The notes: generated from the letters alone by a model not told the origin. A DNA stretch of 35,481 nucleotides from Candidatus Hydrogenedentota bacterium (GCA_035416745.1 DAOLNV010000010.1:1-35481), one strand, 5' to 3'. Positions 24,522-32,640 are shown, numbered from the stretch's first letter. Numbers and translations: made by a program.

Positions 24522-26003
24522 ATGACGAATTTCTCATGGATAGACGGGAGCATCGTGGGCCTGTATATCGTTGCCACGATGGTTGCGGGGATCGCGGTGC
24601 GTAAGTACGTGGGCAAAGTCGAGCATTTCCTGATCGCCGGACGCGAGATGAACCTGTATCTTGGGATCGCGTCGCTCGCGGCTACCGAGTTCGGCATCGT
24701 CACGTGCATGTACACGTCACAGAACGGATACCGGAACGGGTTCGCCGGCGCCACGCCGGGCATCCTGGCCATGCTTGCCATGTTCTTCGTGGGCTATACC
24801 GGATTCTGCGTCAAGCCATTACGCGACGCGGGCGTGATGACCATTCCCGAGTTATTCGAGGTGCGCTACGGCCCGCGCATCCGCTGGGCGGCCGGCGTTG
24901 TCATTGTCCTAGGCGGATTGCTCAACATGGGCGTCTTCTTACGCACCGGGGGCGATTTTCTCGTGGCCGTTTGCGGGTTCGACCCGAAGTATCTCGAGAT
25001 CACCATGACCGCGTTGCTGGTGTTTGTTGCCATATACACCGTACTGGGCGGGATGTTGTCCGTGCTTGTCACCGATTTCCTGCAGTTCGTCGTCATGAGC
25101 GCGGGGTTGCTGGCGGTGACCATCCTGATTCTCGTCAACATCGGCTGGGACCAGCTCGTGGCGGTCGTGCAGGAAAAGTACGGAGAAGGCGGGTTCAACC
25201 CCTTTGCGAAACCCGACATGGGGTGGAAGTACATCGTTGACAACGCCTTGCTCAGCCTGGCGATGGTGTTGACGTGGCAGACTACCATCCAGCGATTGCT
25301 GGCCGCCAAGGACACCAAGACCGGCCGTCAGGTATATACGCGCACCAGTGTGTTCTTCCTGTGCCGTTGGCTTGTTCCCGTACTCTGGGGCATCGCGGCG
25401 CTTAAAGTAATCACGCCTCAGGAAGTCGGCGACAACACGCTTCTCGCTATGCCGATGATGCTGAGCCGGATCACGCCCATGGGCCTCATGGGCATTCTGA
25501 TCGCCGCCATGCTGGCGGCCGACATGTCCACCGATGCCTCTTACATGCTCACGTGGTCCAGCGTCATCTACAACGACATCCTGGCGCCGGTCCACAAGCG
25601 CCAGTGGTCTGAGAAGCGCGGCCTGGTAGTCAGCCGGTCAATCGTCGCGGTCATTGGCATTTTCCTGTTGGTTTACGGTCTGTGGTATCCGCTGCAAGGC
25701 AGCCTGTGGGACTACCTTAGACTTACCGGCAACATCTATCTGTCGAGCATGTCGGTTCTTCTGGTAGCCTGCTGCTACTGGAAGCGCGCAAACAGTTGGG
25801 GCGCCGCGGGAGCCATCATCTGCGGGGCTGTGATTCCGGTGATGTTCCTTGTCATGGAGCAACTTCCCAGCACACGGCATTTCGCCAAAGAAGTTTTGGG
25901 GCCGGAGTACTCCAATATTGCGACCTACATCATAGCCGCAACGGCCATGGTGCTTGGCTCGCTGCTGAAGCCCCAAACAAGACCCCTTGCGGTGAAAGGA
26001 TAG
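24522..26003 (+). CDS. Sodium:solute symporter family protein
   Basis: 493 aa, ATG at 24522 with AGGGGAC just upstream. About 13 hydrophobic helices cover the length. Recognisable SSS features include FLIAGREMNLYLGIASLAATEFG in helices 1-2 (the usual ..GR....W....S..At..S), MTIPELFEVRYGPRIR, IYTVLGGMLSVLVTDFLQFVVM (the conserved Y...GG...V..TD..Q segment) and a RLLAAKDTKTGRQ loop. It would import an organic solute with Na+. Substrate unknown; it diverges from the deacetylase/creatinase-like pair, so the solute may be their substrate. A 48-aa membrane protein gene starts 7 bp after its stop. Confidence 0.93.
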   Translation: MTNFSWIDGSIVGLYIVATMVAGIAVRKYVGKVEHFLIAGREMNLYLGIASLAATEFGIVTCMYTSQNGYRNGFAGATPGILAMLAMFFVGYTGFCVKPLRDAGVMTIPELFEVRYGPRIRWAAGVVIVLGGLLNMGVFLRTGGDFLVAVCGFDPKYLEITMTALLVFVAIYTVLGGMLSVLVTDFLQFVVMSAGLLAVTILILVNIGWDQLVAVVQEKYGEGGFNPFAKPDMGWKYIVDNALLSLAMVLTWQTTIQRLLAAKDTKTGRQVYTRTSVFFLCRWLVPVLWGIAALKVITPQEVGDNTLLAMPMMLSRITPMGLMGILIAAMLAADMSTDASYMLTWSSVIYNDILAPVHKRQWSEKRGLVVSRSIVAVIGIFLLVYGLWYPLQGSLWDYLRLTGNIYLSSMSVLLVACCYWKRANSWGAAGAIICGAVIPVMFLVMEQLPSTRHFAKEVLGPEYSNIATYIIAATAMVLGSLLKPQTRPLAVKG

Positions 26004-26009
26004 AAAACC

Positions 26010-26156
26010 ATGCCCGAACACTTGTTCTGGTGGTTAGCGACGGCCCTGTGCGTGGTCTGGTATTCGACGATCACAATCTACGTCGCCGTTCGCGGTGCTA
26101 TGGACATCAAGAGCATGCTTCTGCGGCTATCCAACAACGGCAAAGAGGAAGAGTGA
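26010..26156 (+). CDS. Small one-helix membrane protein, putative symporter accessory subunit
   Basis: 48 aa, 7 bp after the symporter stop, with AAAGGAT as a plausible ribosome site. It has one transmembrane helix (FWWLATALCVVWYSTITIYV) followed by an amphipathic AVRGAMDIKSMLLRL segment and an acidic end (GKEEE). This pattern of helix, then G-x-x-x-[IL]-K-x-M-L, matches the extra C-terminal helix of the window's first symporter (VWLGVGGVHNLKEMLSAL). It therefore looks like a subunit carried in fused form there and in separate form here. Small membrane partners are known for some SSS transporters. A specific role is unknown. Confidence 0.75.
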   Translation: MPEHLFWWLATALCVVWYSTITIYVAVRGAMDIKSMLLRLSNNGKEEE

Positions 26157-26289
26157 AATAGCCGGCTGGCGCTTGACAGCAGATAGTTGTCGCTATCGAG
26201 TGCCACACAAGCGTTAAGTTGCCATCTCTTTGGCCGGTGGCGAACCAAGGGTCCAGCACGAGCCGCCGTGAGTGGGCTCAGCATCGAAG

Positions 26290-26326
26290 GGTCTCGGAAG
26301 GGAGACCTCCGCGCGATTTCGCGTCC
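26290..26326 (-). terminator. Possible terminator hairpins after the cysA gene
   Basis: In the 170 bp between the small membrane protein gene and the cysA stop there is GGTCTC-N6-GAGACC (26290-26307), followed by CGCG-ATTT-CGCG. These are hairpins on the minus-strand transcript, but no U-run follows, so termination is uncertain. The rest of 26157-26289 shows nothing clear. Confidence 0.3.
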
Positions 26327-27391
26327 TCAGGCTGAAAAAACGCGGATATGCCGCGGACGCACGTAGACGGTGCTGCCCGAAGCGAGATTCATGGTGGCGA
26401 AACGTTCCTGAGAGATTTCCGCGGCAAGTTCCTGGCCGTCGCCGGTTCGCAGTTCAATACGCACCAGCGGGCCGGCCGATTGGATGCGTACGATCTGTGC
26501 CTCCAGTGCCGGGAGCCCACTGGTCTTGGTGTCGATGGTCAAGTCGTGGGGTCGAACGAAGACGCGTGCGTCGCCGAGCACCTGCTGCCGATCTTGCGGG
26601 TAAGGGATTTGCATTGAGCCGAACTGTATGGTGCCGCCGTTCACGCGGCCGTGGAAATCGTTGGTTTCGCCCAGAAAACGCATTACGAATTCGGTATTGG
26701 GGTGGTGAAACACCTCGTCCGGCGTGCCCACTTGCTCAATCCGTCCCTGGTTCATCACGACGATTCGGTCCGCAACCTCGAGGGCTTCGTCCTGATCGTG
26801 CGTGACAAAGACGCTGGTGACGTTCAATTCGTCATGCAGGCGCCGCAGCCACGCGCGCAGTTCCTTGCGCACCTTCGCATCGAGGGCGCCGAAGGGTTCA
26901 TCGAGGAGCAATACCTTTGGTTCTACGGCGAGGGCGCGCGCCAAGGCCACCCGTTGCCTCTGGCCGCCAGACAGTTGATGAGGATAACGGCCCGCAAGGC
27001 CCTCGAGCTGGACAAGGCGCAGGAGCGTCTGGACCCGGTTATGGATCTCGGCCCGCGAAGGGCGTTCTCTTCGCGACCGCACGCGCAGTCCGAAGGCGAT
27101 GTTCTCGAAAACCGACATGTGGCGAAAGAGCGCGTAATGCTGGAAGACAAAGCCGACCCGCCTTTTCCGCGCGGAGATTCTGGCTACGTCGTCTTCGGAA
27201 AACAGGATGCGAGTCTGGTCGTGCTGATCGGGAATCTCGAGTCCGGCGATGATGCGAAGGAGCGTTGTCTTGCCGGAGCCGGACGGCCCCAGGAGCGCCA
27301 CCAGTTCGCCGGTGGCGACGGTGAGCGAGATGTCGTCGACGGCTTTGAATGCCTCGAAGCTCTTGGAGACGTGGCGCAGTTCGATGCTCAT
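26327..27391 (-). CDS. cysA: Sulfate/thiosulfate ABC transporter ATP-binding subunit
   Basis: 354 aa; ATG overlaps the cysW-like stop (ATGA) and has GGAGA upstream. Nucleotide-binding motifs are complete: Walker A GPSGSGKTT (35-43), Q-loop FVFQHYALF (about 81-89), signature LSGGQRQR (140-147), Walker B VLLLDEPFGALD (160-171) and H-loop VTHDQDEA (196-203). The SIELRHVSKSFEAFKAVDDISL start and C-terminal TOBE-like domain with RPHDL and RPRHIRVF match the CysA/MalK type. It powers import by the two permeases encoded just upstream. It is the last gene of the operon that begins with the porin and YezD-like genes. Molybdate is the main alternative substrate, but the binding protein argues for sulfate. 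Confidence 0.93.
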   Translation of the reverse strand: MSIELRHVSKSFEAFKAVDDISLTVATGELVALLGPSGSGKTTLLRIIAGLEIPDQHDQTRILFSEDDVARISARKRRVGFVFQHYALFRHMSVFENIAFGLRVRSRRERPSRAEIHNRVQTLLRLVQLEGLAGRYPHQLSGGQRQRVALARALAVEPKVLLLDEPFGALDAKVRKELRAWLRRLHDELNVTSVFVTHDQDEALEVADRIVVMNQGRIEQVGTPDEVFHHPNTEFVMRFLGETNDFHGRVNGGTIQFGSMQIPYPQDRQQVLGDARVFVRPHDLTIDTKTSGLPALEAQIVRIQSAGPLVRIELRTGDGQELAAEISQERFATMNLASGSTVYVRPRHIRVFSA

Positions 27392-28302
27392 ATCTGTTTC
27401 TCCGGCATCTTATCGAGGGCCGTTTCTTCCGCATCCGCGGAGGGTGCCTTTGTGCGCCGCTCGACAATGCTCTTGAGCACCAGTGTCACCATGGCAAGCA
27501 GCGTGAGTAGGGAGGCTACCGCGAAGGCCCCGACAAAATTGTATTCGTTGTAGAGAATCTCGACGTGCAGCGGCAGGGTGTTGGTCTGGCCGCGAATATG
27601 CCCCGACACGACGGAGACGGCGCCGAACTCGCCCATGGCCCGCGCATTGCACAGGATGACGCCGTAGAGCAGGGCCCACTTTACGTTTGGGAGGGTCACA
27701 CGCCAGAAGGTCTGCCAACCTGTCGCGCCCAGGGTGAGCGCTGCCTGCTCGTTTTCGGTGCCTTGTTCCTGCATCAGGGGGATGAGCTCCCTGGCGACGA
27801 ATGGGAAGGTCACGAAGACCGTGGCAAGCACGATCCCGGGGAGGGCAAAAATGATCTCGATATCGTGCTTGGCCAGCCACGGCCCAAGCCAGCCCTGCAT
27901 ACCGAAAAGAAGCACGTAGACCAGGCCTGAGATGACCGGCGATACGGCGAATGGGAGATCGATGAGCGTGATCAGAACGCTCCTGCCCCGGAACTGGAAC
28001 TTGGCCAGCGCCCAGCTTGCGGCTACCCCGAATACAAGATTTGCGGGCACCGCGATGATGGCCACAAGGAGCGTAAGCTTGATTGCGGCCAACGCGTCCG
28101 GTTCGTGAACGCTTTCAAAATAGGCGCCAACGCCTTTTCGGAGAGCTTCCGCGAAGACTGCCACAAGCGGCACGGCCAGGAACAAGGCGAGGAAGAGCAA
28201 CGCGGCCAGAGTAAGCCCCCATTGTACCCAGAGGGGCTCGGTCGTAGCAGCTCGAAGGCGCGGCGCGATGGTTCCTGACAACTCGGCCGTGTACTCGGTC
28301 AT
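27388..28302 (-). CDS. cysW: Sulfate ABC transporter permease subunit CysW
   Basis: 304 aa from the ATG at 28302, which overlaps the cysT stop by 4 bp and has GGGAGGGGG about 9 bp upstream; longer in-frame starts lie inside cysT. About six transmembrane helices are present (LAALLFLALFLAVPLVAVFAEAL to LLTLLAMVTLVLKSIVE). The permease EAA loop is QAALTLGATGWQTFWRVTLPNVKWAL, which contacts CysA. The DLPFAVSPVISGLVYVLLFG segment is typical of CysW/ModB proteins. It forms a heterodimeric channel with CysT. The acidic C-terminal tail is unremarkable. Confidence 0.92.
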   Translation of the reverse strand: MTEYTAELSGTIAPRLRAATTEPLWVQWGLTLAALLFLALFLAVPLVAVFAEALRKGVGAYFESVHEPDALAAIKLTLLVAIIAVPANLVFGVAASWALAKFQFRGRSVLITLIDLPFAVSPVISGLVYVLLFGMQGWLGPWLAKHDIEIIFALPGIVLATVFVTFPFVARELIPLMQEQGTENEQAALTLGATGWQTFWRVTLPNVKWALLYGVILCNARAMGEFGAVSVVSGHIRGQTNTLPLHVEILYNEYNFVGAFAVASLLTLLAMVTLVLKSIVERRTKAPSADAEETALDKMPEKQI

Positions 28303-29144
28303 GAGGCGCCCCCTCCCTGATACTGACGCACGCTCCACCATTGCAGCAGGTTGATGCACAACAGCAACACGAACGAGACAATCAGCATCACTGTTGCCAG
28401 AGCCGCCGCGCCTGCGTAGTCGTACTCCTCGAGTTTCGCGATGATCAGTAAGCTGGTGATCTCGGTGCGCATGGGCATGTTGCCCGAGATAAAGATCACC
28501 GAGCCATACTCACCGATGGCTCGAGCGAAGGCCAGGGCAAAACCGGTGAGCAAAGGCGGGATAAGCGGCGGCAACAGCACCCGCGTTATGGTCTTCCACC
28601 TGGAGGCGCCAAGGCTGGCCGCGGCCTCTTCGAGTTCGCGGTCCAGGTCCGCAAGCGCGGGCTGCAAGGTCCGCACCACGAACGGCAGGCCGATGAAGGT
28701 AAGGGCAATGCCCACCCCAAGCGGCGAGAAGGCGGCCTTGATTCCCAGGGGCTCCAGATAGCGCCCTATCCAGCCGTTCTGGGAATAGATGGCTGTCAGC
28801 GAGATGCCGGACACCGCGGTAGGCAACGCGAAGGGCAAATCAACCACGGCGTCGACGATACGCCTGCCCGGAAAGGCGTAACGCACCAGCACCCAGGCGG
28901 TGATGAATCCGAAGATGCTGTTGATCAGCGCCGCTCCAAAGGCCGCTCCAAACGTCAGTTTGTAGGAAGCAAGCACCCGCGGCGAAGTGACGGTTTCCCA
29001 GAACTGCCCCCATCCCATGTGCGCGGAGCGCGCAAACAGCGCCGCCAGCGGAATGAGCACCACAAGGCTCAGGTATACGATAGTATAGCCAAGGGTAAGG
29101 CCGAACCCCGGCAATACGCTGTGCGATTTCCATCTGTAACTCAA
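28299..29144 (-). CDS. cysT: Sulfate ABC transporter permease subunit CysT (CysU)
   Basis: 281 aa starting at 29144. Six transmembrane helices are visible, beginning LPGFGLTLGYTIVYLSLVVLIPLAALF, which is the usual CysT/CysU N-terminus. The conserved DLPFALPTAVSGISLTAIY segment and EAA loop (LEEAAASLGASRWKTITRVLLPPLIPPLL) are present, then ARAIGEYGSVIFISGN, a hallmark of sulfate permeases. It pairs with CysW and overlaps it by 4 bp. The binding-protein gene ends 76 bp upstream on the same strand. Confidence 0.93.
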   Translation of the reverse strand: MSYRWKSHSVLPGFGLTLGYTIVYLSLVVLIPLAALFARSAHMGWGQFWETVTSPRVLASYKLTFGAAFGAALINSIFGFITAWVLVRYAFPGRRIVDAVVDLPFALPTAVSGISLTAIYSQNGWIGRYLEPLGIKAAFSPLGVGIALTFIGLPFVVRTLQPALADLDRELEEAAASLGASRWKTITRVLLPPLIPPLLTGFALAFARAIGEYGSVIFISGNMPMRTEITSLLIIAKLEEYDYAGAAALATVMLIVSFVLLLCINLLQWWSVRQYQGGGAS

Positions 29145-29220
29145 CGGTATTCTCTTTCCGGCTCTTTCCCTGCGTGTTGGTGCGAAAGCAGCGGCCCGGA
29201 ACCCGGCCGCTCAGCCAAGT

Positions 29221-30309
29221 TCAGCGGCCCTGGGTATAAATCTGGTCGAAGAGCGCCTTATCATCAAAATGTCTTGCTTGCGCCTGGTCCCAATTGCCGA
29301 ATACGGCATTGAGCGAGATAAGATTGACCTCCGGGAAGCGCTTAAGATCTTCCTGGTCAGCGTATTCGGGGTGTACCGGCCGGTAGTAATGCTTGGCGGC
29401 GATGCGCTGGCCCACCGGCGAGTACAGGTATTCGAGATATGCCCGGGCAACCTCGTACGTGCCGTGCTCCTTGGCATTCTTCTCCACCACGGCTACTGGA
29501 GGTTCGGCCAGGATACTGATAGTCGGCACGACAATCTCGAACTTGTCGGGGCCAAGTTCCTCAACCGCCAGGAAGGCCTCGTTCTCCCACGCCAGAAGCA
29601 CATCGCCGATTCCGCGCTGCGCGAATGTGGTCGTGCTGCCGCGCGCGCCGGAATCGAGAACAGGCACATTCTTGAAAAGTGCGGTGACGAATGCTTGCGC
29701 CTTCTTTTCGGCCGCAGTGATCTCGCCGGCCGCGGACGGGTCCTGGAGCTTGGCGAGATCGCCCAGTTCCTGCTTGAGCACATAGGCCCAGGCAGCAAGA
29801 TAGTTCCAGCGGGCGCCGCCCGAGGTCTTCGGATTCGGGGTAATGACCTGGATACCGGGTTTCACGAGGTCGGGCCAGTCCTTGATGCCTTTGGGATTCC
29901 CCTTGCGCACGAGGAAAACAATCGTACTTGTGTATGGCGCGCTATTGTTAGGCAGCTGGGATTGCCAGTTTTCGGGCAACAATCCCGTCTTGCGCGCGAT
30001 GACATCGATATCGTAAGCGAGCGCCAGCGTCACCACGTCCGCGGGCAGCCCATCCATTACGGCGCGCGCCTGTTTTCCCGCGCCCGCGTGCGACTGTTGT
30101 ATCGTCACGGTGTCGCCCGTCTTGCCCTTCCAGTACTCGGCAAACGCAGGGTTATACTCCTGGTACAACTCGCGCGTCGGGTCGTAAGAAACATTCAGCA
30201 GTGTGATGTCCGCGGCCCGAGCGGCGGGACCTGCCAACACCACAATGGCGATGATTACCGCTGAGGCGAGCTTTACAAGTGAACTTTTGACCGAGAGTGT
30301 GGAAAACAT
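29221..30309 (-). CDS. sbp: Sulfate-binding periplasmic protein
   Basis: 362 aa, ATG at 30309 with AAGGAGAT upstream. The Sec signal peptide covers about residues 1-32 (VIIAIVVLAGPAARAA). The mature protein starts with ITLLNVSYDPTRELYQEYNPAF, the N-terminal signature of Sbp/CysP. Further motifs include QQSHAGAGKQARAVMDGLPADVVTLALAYDID, NPKTSGGARWNYLAAWAY and RGIGDVLLAWENEAFLA, which in the family supply main-chain NH and side-chain contacts to the sulfate ion. It would deliver sulfate or thiosulfate to CysTW. A 50-aa gene of unknown function precedes it by 42 bp. Confidence 0.95.
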   Translation of the reverse strand: MFSTLSVKSSLVKLASAVIIAIVVLAGPAARAADITLLNVSYDPTRELYQEYNPAFAEYWKGKTGDTVTIQQSHAGAGKQARAVMDGLPADVVTLALAYDIDVIARKTGLLPENWQSQLPNNSAPYTSTIVFLVRKGNPKGIKDWPDLVKPGIQVITPNPKTSGGARWNYLAAWAYVLKQELGDLAKLQDPSAAGEITAAEKKAQAFVTALFKNVPVLDSGARGSTTTFAQRGIGDVLLAWENEAFLAVEELGPDKFEIVVPTISILAEPPVAVVEKNAKEHGTYEVARAYLEYLYSPVGQRIAAKHYYRPVHPEYADQEDLKRFPEVNLISLNAVFGNWDQAQARHFDDKALFDQIYTQGR

Positions 30310-30351
30310 GGGATGATCTCCTTCATCTGCCTGATGTGCGTGACTTCAGCC

Positions 30352-30504
30352 CTAGCGGAGGCCAAGCCATGTGCCGATAGCTTCGCCAAGGGTGCCGAGC
30401 GCCGCCGCGAACTCGCCGAAGATCTCAACCTTCTGCTGGACCTCAAGAGTGGACGCCGCTACGCGCGGCAATGTGATTCGGGTGGCTGGTCTTACGTGAT
30501 TCAT
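30352..30504 (-). CDS. Small 50-aa protein upstream of sbp
   Basis: 50 aa; start at 30504 because AAGGAG lies 8 bp upstream. Another ATG between them gives only a 2-codon frame that ends at once. The protein (TLPRVAASTLEVQQKVEIFG core, then EFAAALGTLGEAIGTWLGL) has an amphipathic helical C-terminal half and no signal peptide. I do not recognise a family. Its position between the porin gene (70 bp upstream) and sbp (42 bp downstream), on the same strand and with its own ribosome site, argues that it is a real part of the sulfate operon. An alternative is a short regulatory leader peptide, but it has no Cys or Met run that would suit attenuation. Confidence 0.6.
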   Translation of the reverse strand: MNHVRPATRITLPRVAASTLEVQQKVEIFGEFAAALGTLGEAIGTWLGLR

Positions 30505-30574
30505 TTCATGTTCTCCTTCTGTGATTCTTGGTTGTATTGCCGCTCTATTGATAATTGACATATCGAAATCAACG

Positions 30575-32020
30575 TCAAAACTCCAACTGAAGGCGCGTGG
30601 CCAACACGTCGAAGTGACCGTCGTACAGGTCGTGTTCGATGTCATTGCGCGTCCAGTTTACAAACCAGCGGACGTTGTCGTTCACGTACCAGTTCAAACC
30701 AATGGTAAGAGCTTCGTGCTCGCCGGCGCGCATGAAGCCGTCGTTCAGATCTACTGCGCCGTATCGGGCCAGCAGCTCCCACGCGCCCCATCCCCGGTTC
30801 TCGCCCCGATAGGAGAAGGGGTGCAGCGGTTCCGGCGCCTCGAATATTCCGCTTTCGTGCCGGTAGGGACGGTGCTCGCCCGTCAACAGATAGCCCGCCT
30901 GAGCGTACCACCCGTCAAAATCGAGATTTCCCCCGAAGGTCGTATCTACGTCCGACACCACGTATTCGCTTTGAAACGAGAACCCCTCGAGAACGCCGGC
31001 CAATTCCAGACCGTACAGATTGACGTCGTCGGCGCGGGCATCGCGGAGCCGGAATCCGAGCGGCAGATCGTCGGTATCCACGTACCGGAAGAGCGCAAGG
31101 CGCGATTCGGGCCTTACGCCGTAACGCAATGGCTCGCCGTCGGGGTTGCGGACGCTTGCCGCGGCGCCCACGTGCAGCAGCCTTCGCCCTTCATCCGCAT
31201 AGTAAGGCAGCCCCGTCACACGGCCCGTGATCTGCCAACCCTGATCTTCATCCGAATCATCGCTGCTCGGGATGTCGTCGGTCTCTTTGAAAATGCCCAG
31301 GGCCCAAGTGAACCGTTCCGCTTTCGGCTCTCCGAGCAGCGCGTCGCTAATCTGGAGGCCCGCGTTGCGCGAGGGCGCGAAGACATTAAGCAGCGGGGTC
31401 TCCATGAATTGCCGGCCTGTCGTAATCCCGTTCAACTCATCCAGGCTGAACGGTTCCTTGAAATGCCCGATCCTCAGGTCAAAAGCATTGCCCCCAATGT
31501 AAGGGATGCCGTTGTACTGAAGGTACACATCCCGGAATTTCGGTGTGTCTTCGCCGTTTTCGCCGGCGAAATCAAACTCACCCACGTAGGTGAAATCGTC
31601 CCAGACTTTCCCTTGCAGGCGGATGCGCGCCATGCGAAAGCCCGTGCCGTCCTGTTCATCGCCAATGACGTCTTCCAGCTCGTCGTCCTGGTTGAACCAC
31701 GCAAAGTCGTGCGCGATGCGCAGCCGCACCCGGTGTTCGAAGGCGCCATCAGCCGACCGCACGCGAAGGCCGCCGCCGTCAAGAGTCACCTTCGGGGCAT
31801 TCTCCTTCACTTTAGCAGCTTCCTCCGCGGCCTTTTCCTGGTTCGCCTTGTCCTCGGCATACCGCGCTTCCAGACGGTTCAATTGCTCGGAGAGCTGGCG
31901 CACTTGTTCGCGCAATGCCGCTATCTCTTCGGCCGTTGCCGGGCTGGGTGGTTGCGCCCACGCCCCGAGGGTTGTGGCCAAGCTCACAAACAGCGCCCAA
32001 AACCATCTTCTGTGTCTCAT
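30575..32020 (-). CDS. Phosphate-selective porin O/P-type outer-membrane porin
   Basis: 481 aa. The start at 32020 gives a clear Sec signal (WFWALFVSLATTLGAWAQ); an in-frame extension to 32080 is not signal-like. Residues about 31-72 form a charged coiled coil (AALREQVRQLSEQLNRLEARY), often used for trimerisation or periplasmic anchoring. The rest is a beta-barrel with the family's GFRMARIRLQGKVWDDFTYVGEFDFA, DVYLQYNGIPYI, LRIGHFKEPFSLDELNG and NVFAPSRNAGLQIS stretches, ending in a terminal aromatic (LQLEF). OprO/OprP proteins form anion-selective pores. Being in the sulfate operon, this one probably passes sulfate or sulfonates; that is inference from context. Confidence 0.9.
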   Translation of the reverse strand: MRHRRWFWALFVSLATTLGAWAQPPSPATAEEIAALREQVRQLSEQLNRLEARYAEDKANQEKAAEEAAKVKENAPKVTLDGGGLRVRSADGAFEHRVRLRIAHDFAWFNQDDELEDVIGDEQDGTGFRMARIRLQGKVWDDFTYVGEFDFAGENGEDTPKFRDVYLQYNGIPYIGGNAFDLRIGHFKEPFSLDELNGITTGRQFMETPLLNVFAPSRNAGLQISDALLGEPKAERFTWALGIFKETDDIPSSDDSDEDQGWQITGRVTGLPYYADEGRRLLHVGAAASVRNPDGEPLRYGVRPESRLALFRYVDTDDLPLGFRLRDARADDVNLYGLELAGVLEGFSFQSEYVVSDVDTTFGGNLDFDGWYAQAGYLLTGEHRPYRHESGIFEAPEPLHPFSYRGENRGWGAWELLARYGAVDLNDGFMRAGEHEALTIGLNWYVNDNVRWFVNWTRNDIEHDLYDGHFDVLATRLQLEF

Positions 32021-32146
32021 GATTCCGGTCTCTTCACTGCGTGTGGACACCTCCGGCGTTCCGGTCAGGTCCTTTCGCATTGCGTTTTTGTACGCGGCCG
32101 CCGCGCATGCGGTAGGCCGAGAACGTTACTACATGCGGGCTGAGAT

Positions 32147-32338
32147 TCATGGGATACTCAGCCGAACGCGCTCGCGCTTTTCGACCTGCACGACCCTGCC
32201 GTCATGCACGATCACTTCGACGGAGCCGAACCGAAGACTGGCTACTGCGGCCAAGATCGCTTCCGCGGTGGAAGCGTCCAGTGGCGCAAAACGGCCCGCT
32301 ATCGCGGAGTCTAGAGTGCCTGCTGATTTGCTGCTCAT
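32147..32338 (-). CDS. YezD-like small protein (DUF2292)
   Basis: 63 aa. The C-terminal half, LRFGSVEVIVHDGRVVQVEK, is the diagnostic core of the YezD/DUF2292 family, a small all-beta protein of unknown function. I recall this family near sulfur-assimilation genes but cannot verify that here. The ribosome site is weak. It is the first gene after the sigma-54-like promoter at 32403-32419 (about 54 nt of leader), with the porin gene 126 bp downstream. That makes it the operon's leading gene. Confidence 0.82.
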   Translation of the reverse strand: MSSKSAGTLDSAIAGRFAPLDASTAEAILAAVASLRFGSVEVIVHDGRVVQVEKRERVRLSIP

Positions 32339-32402
32339 ACGGATACGACAACACCCCTACTGCTCTTTGAACCAGACAAAGCTACCTTCCTTCCGCGAAG
32401 TG

Positions 32403-32419
32403 AGCAGGGACCGTGCCAA
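32403..32419 (-). promoter_or_regulatory. Sigma-54 (-24/-12) promoter facing the yezD-porin-sulfate operon
   Basis: Read on the minus strand it is TTGGCACGG, then TCC, then CTGCT. The consensus is YTGGCACGRNNNTTGCW. The invariant GG and GC are present with exactly 10 nt between them, and only one consensus base differs (C for the first T of TTGC). Transcription would start near 32392, giving a leader of about 54 nt before the yezD-like start at 32338. Confidence 0.7.
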
Positions 32420-32580
32420 GTCTGGAAATCAAGACGAGGGATCAAGGAACAGCGCGTCTCCGTTTAGCTAAACAACTGAAAATAATCGTCTTACATATTC
32501 ATCCCGCTCCGGAAAAGTCCTTTGTAGCAGCAGCTTGATTTCGGGAAGGGGCGATATGCCGTGCTAGATTCCGTGATATT

Positions 32581-32594
32581 TACCAGTTCTGGTA
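32581..32594. promoter_or_regulatory. Palindrome TACCAGTTCTGGTA, putative activator site
   Basis: Perfect 6-bp arms TACCAG/CTGGTA around TT. It lies about 196 bp upstream of the predicted sigma-54 start, a normal enhancer distance, and shares the CCAG/CTGG half-site with the adjacent palindrome. Confidence 0.5.
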
Positions 32595-32598
32595 TAAA

Positions 32599-32622
32599 AT
32601 ATACTGGAAAAATCCAGTATAT
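32599..32622. promoter_or_regulatory. 10-bp-arm palindrome over the regulator's promoter
   Basis: Arms ATATACTGGA and TCCAGTATAT are perfect complements separated by AAAA. The element overlaps the presumed -35 region (about 32605-32610) of the regulator gene, so the same site could serve as enhancer for the operon and as autorepressor site for the regulator. Confidence 0.55.
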
Positions 32623-32634
32623 CTGCTATATAGT
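32605..32634 (+). promoter_or_regulatory. Probable promoter of the regulator, leaderless transcript
   Basis: TATAGT at 32629-32634 matches TATAAT at five of six bases; TGGAAA at 32605-32610 with an 18-bp spacer is a weak -35. The predicted start falls at or next to the ATG at 32641. No Shine-Dalgarno sequence precedes that ATG, so translation may be leaderless. Confidence 0.4.
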
Positions 32635-32640
32635 ATCTCT

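Larger units (their letters stand above)
32339..32640. other. Divergent control region of the sulfate operon and its regulator
   Basis: 302 bp without a gene. It holds a leftward sigma-54-type promoter (32403-32419), two palindromes (32581-32594 and 32599-32622) and a probable sigma-70-type promoter for the regulator. A GTCTGG/CCAGAC inverted pair also brackets the sigma-54 site loosely. Confidence 0.6.

Noticed and set aside
30521..32143. 540-aa plus-strand reading frame across the porin
   Set aside because: It is antisense to a porin gene with a signal peptide and clear family motifs. The protein has no recognisable content; GC-rich codon bias opens the opposite frame.
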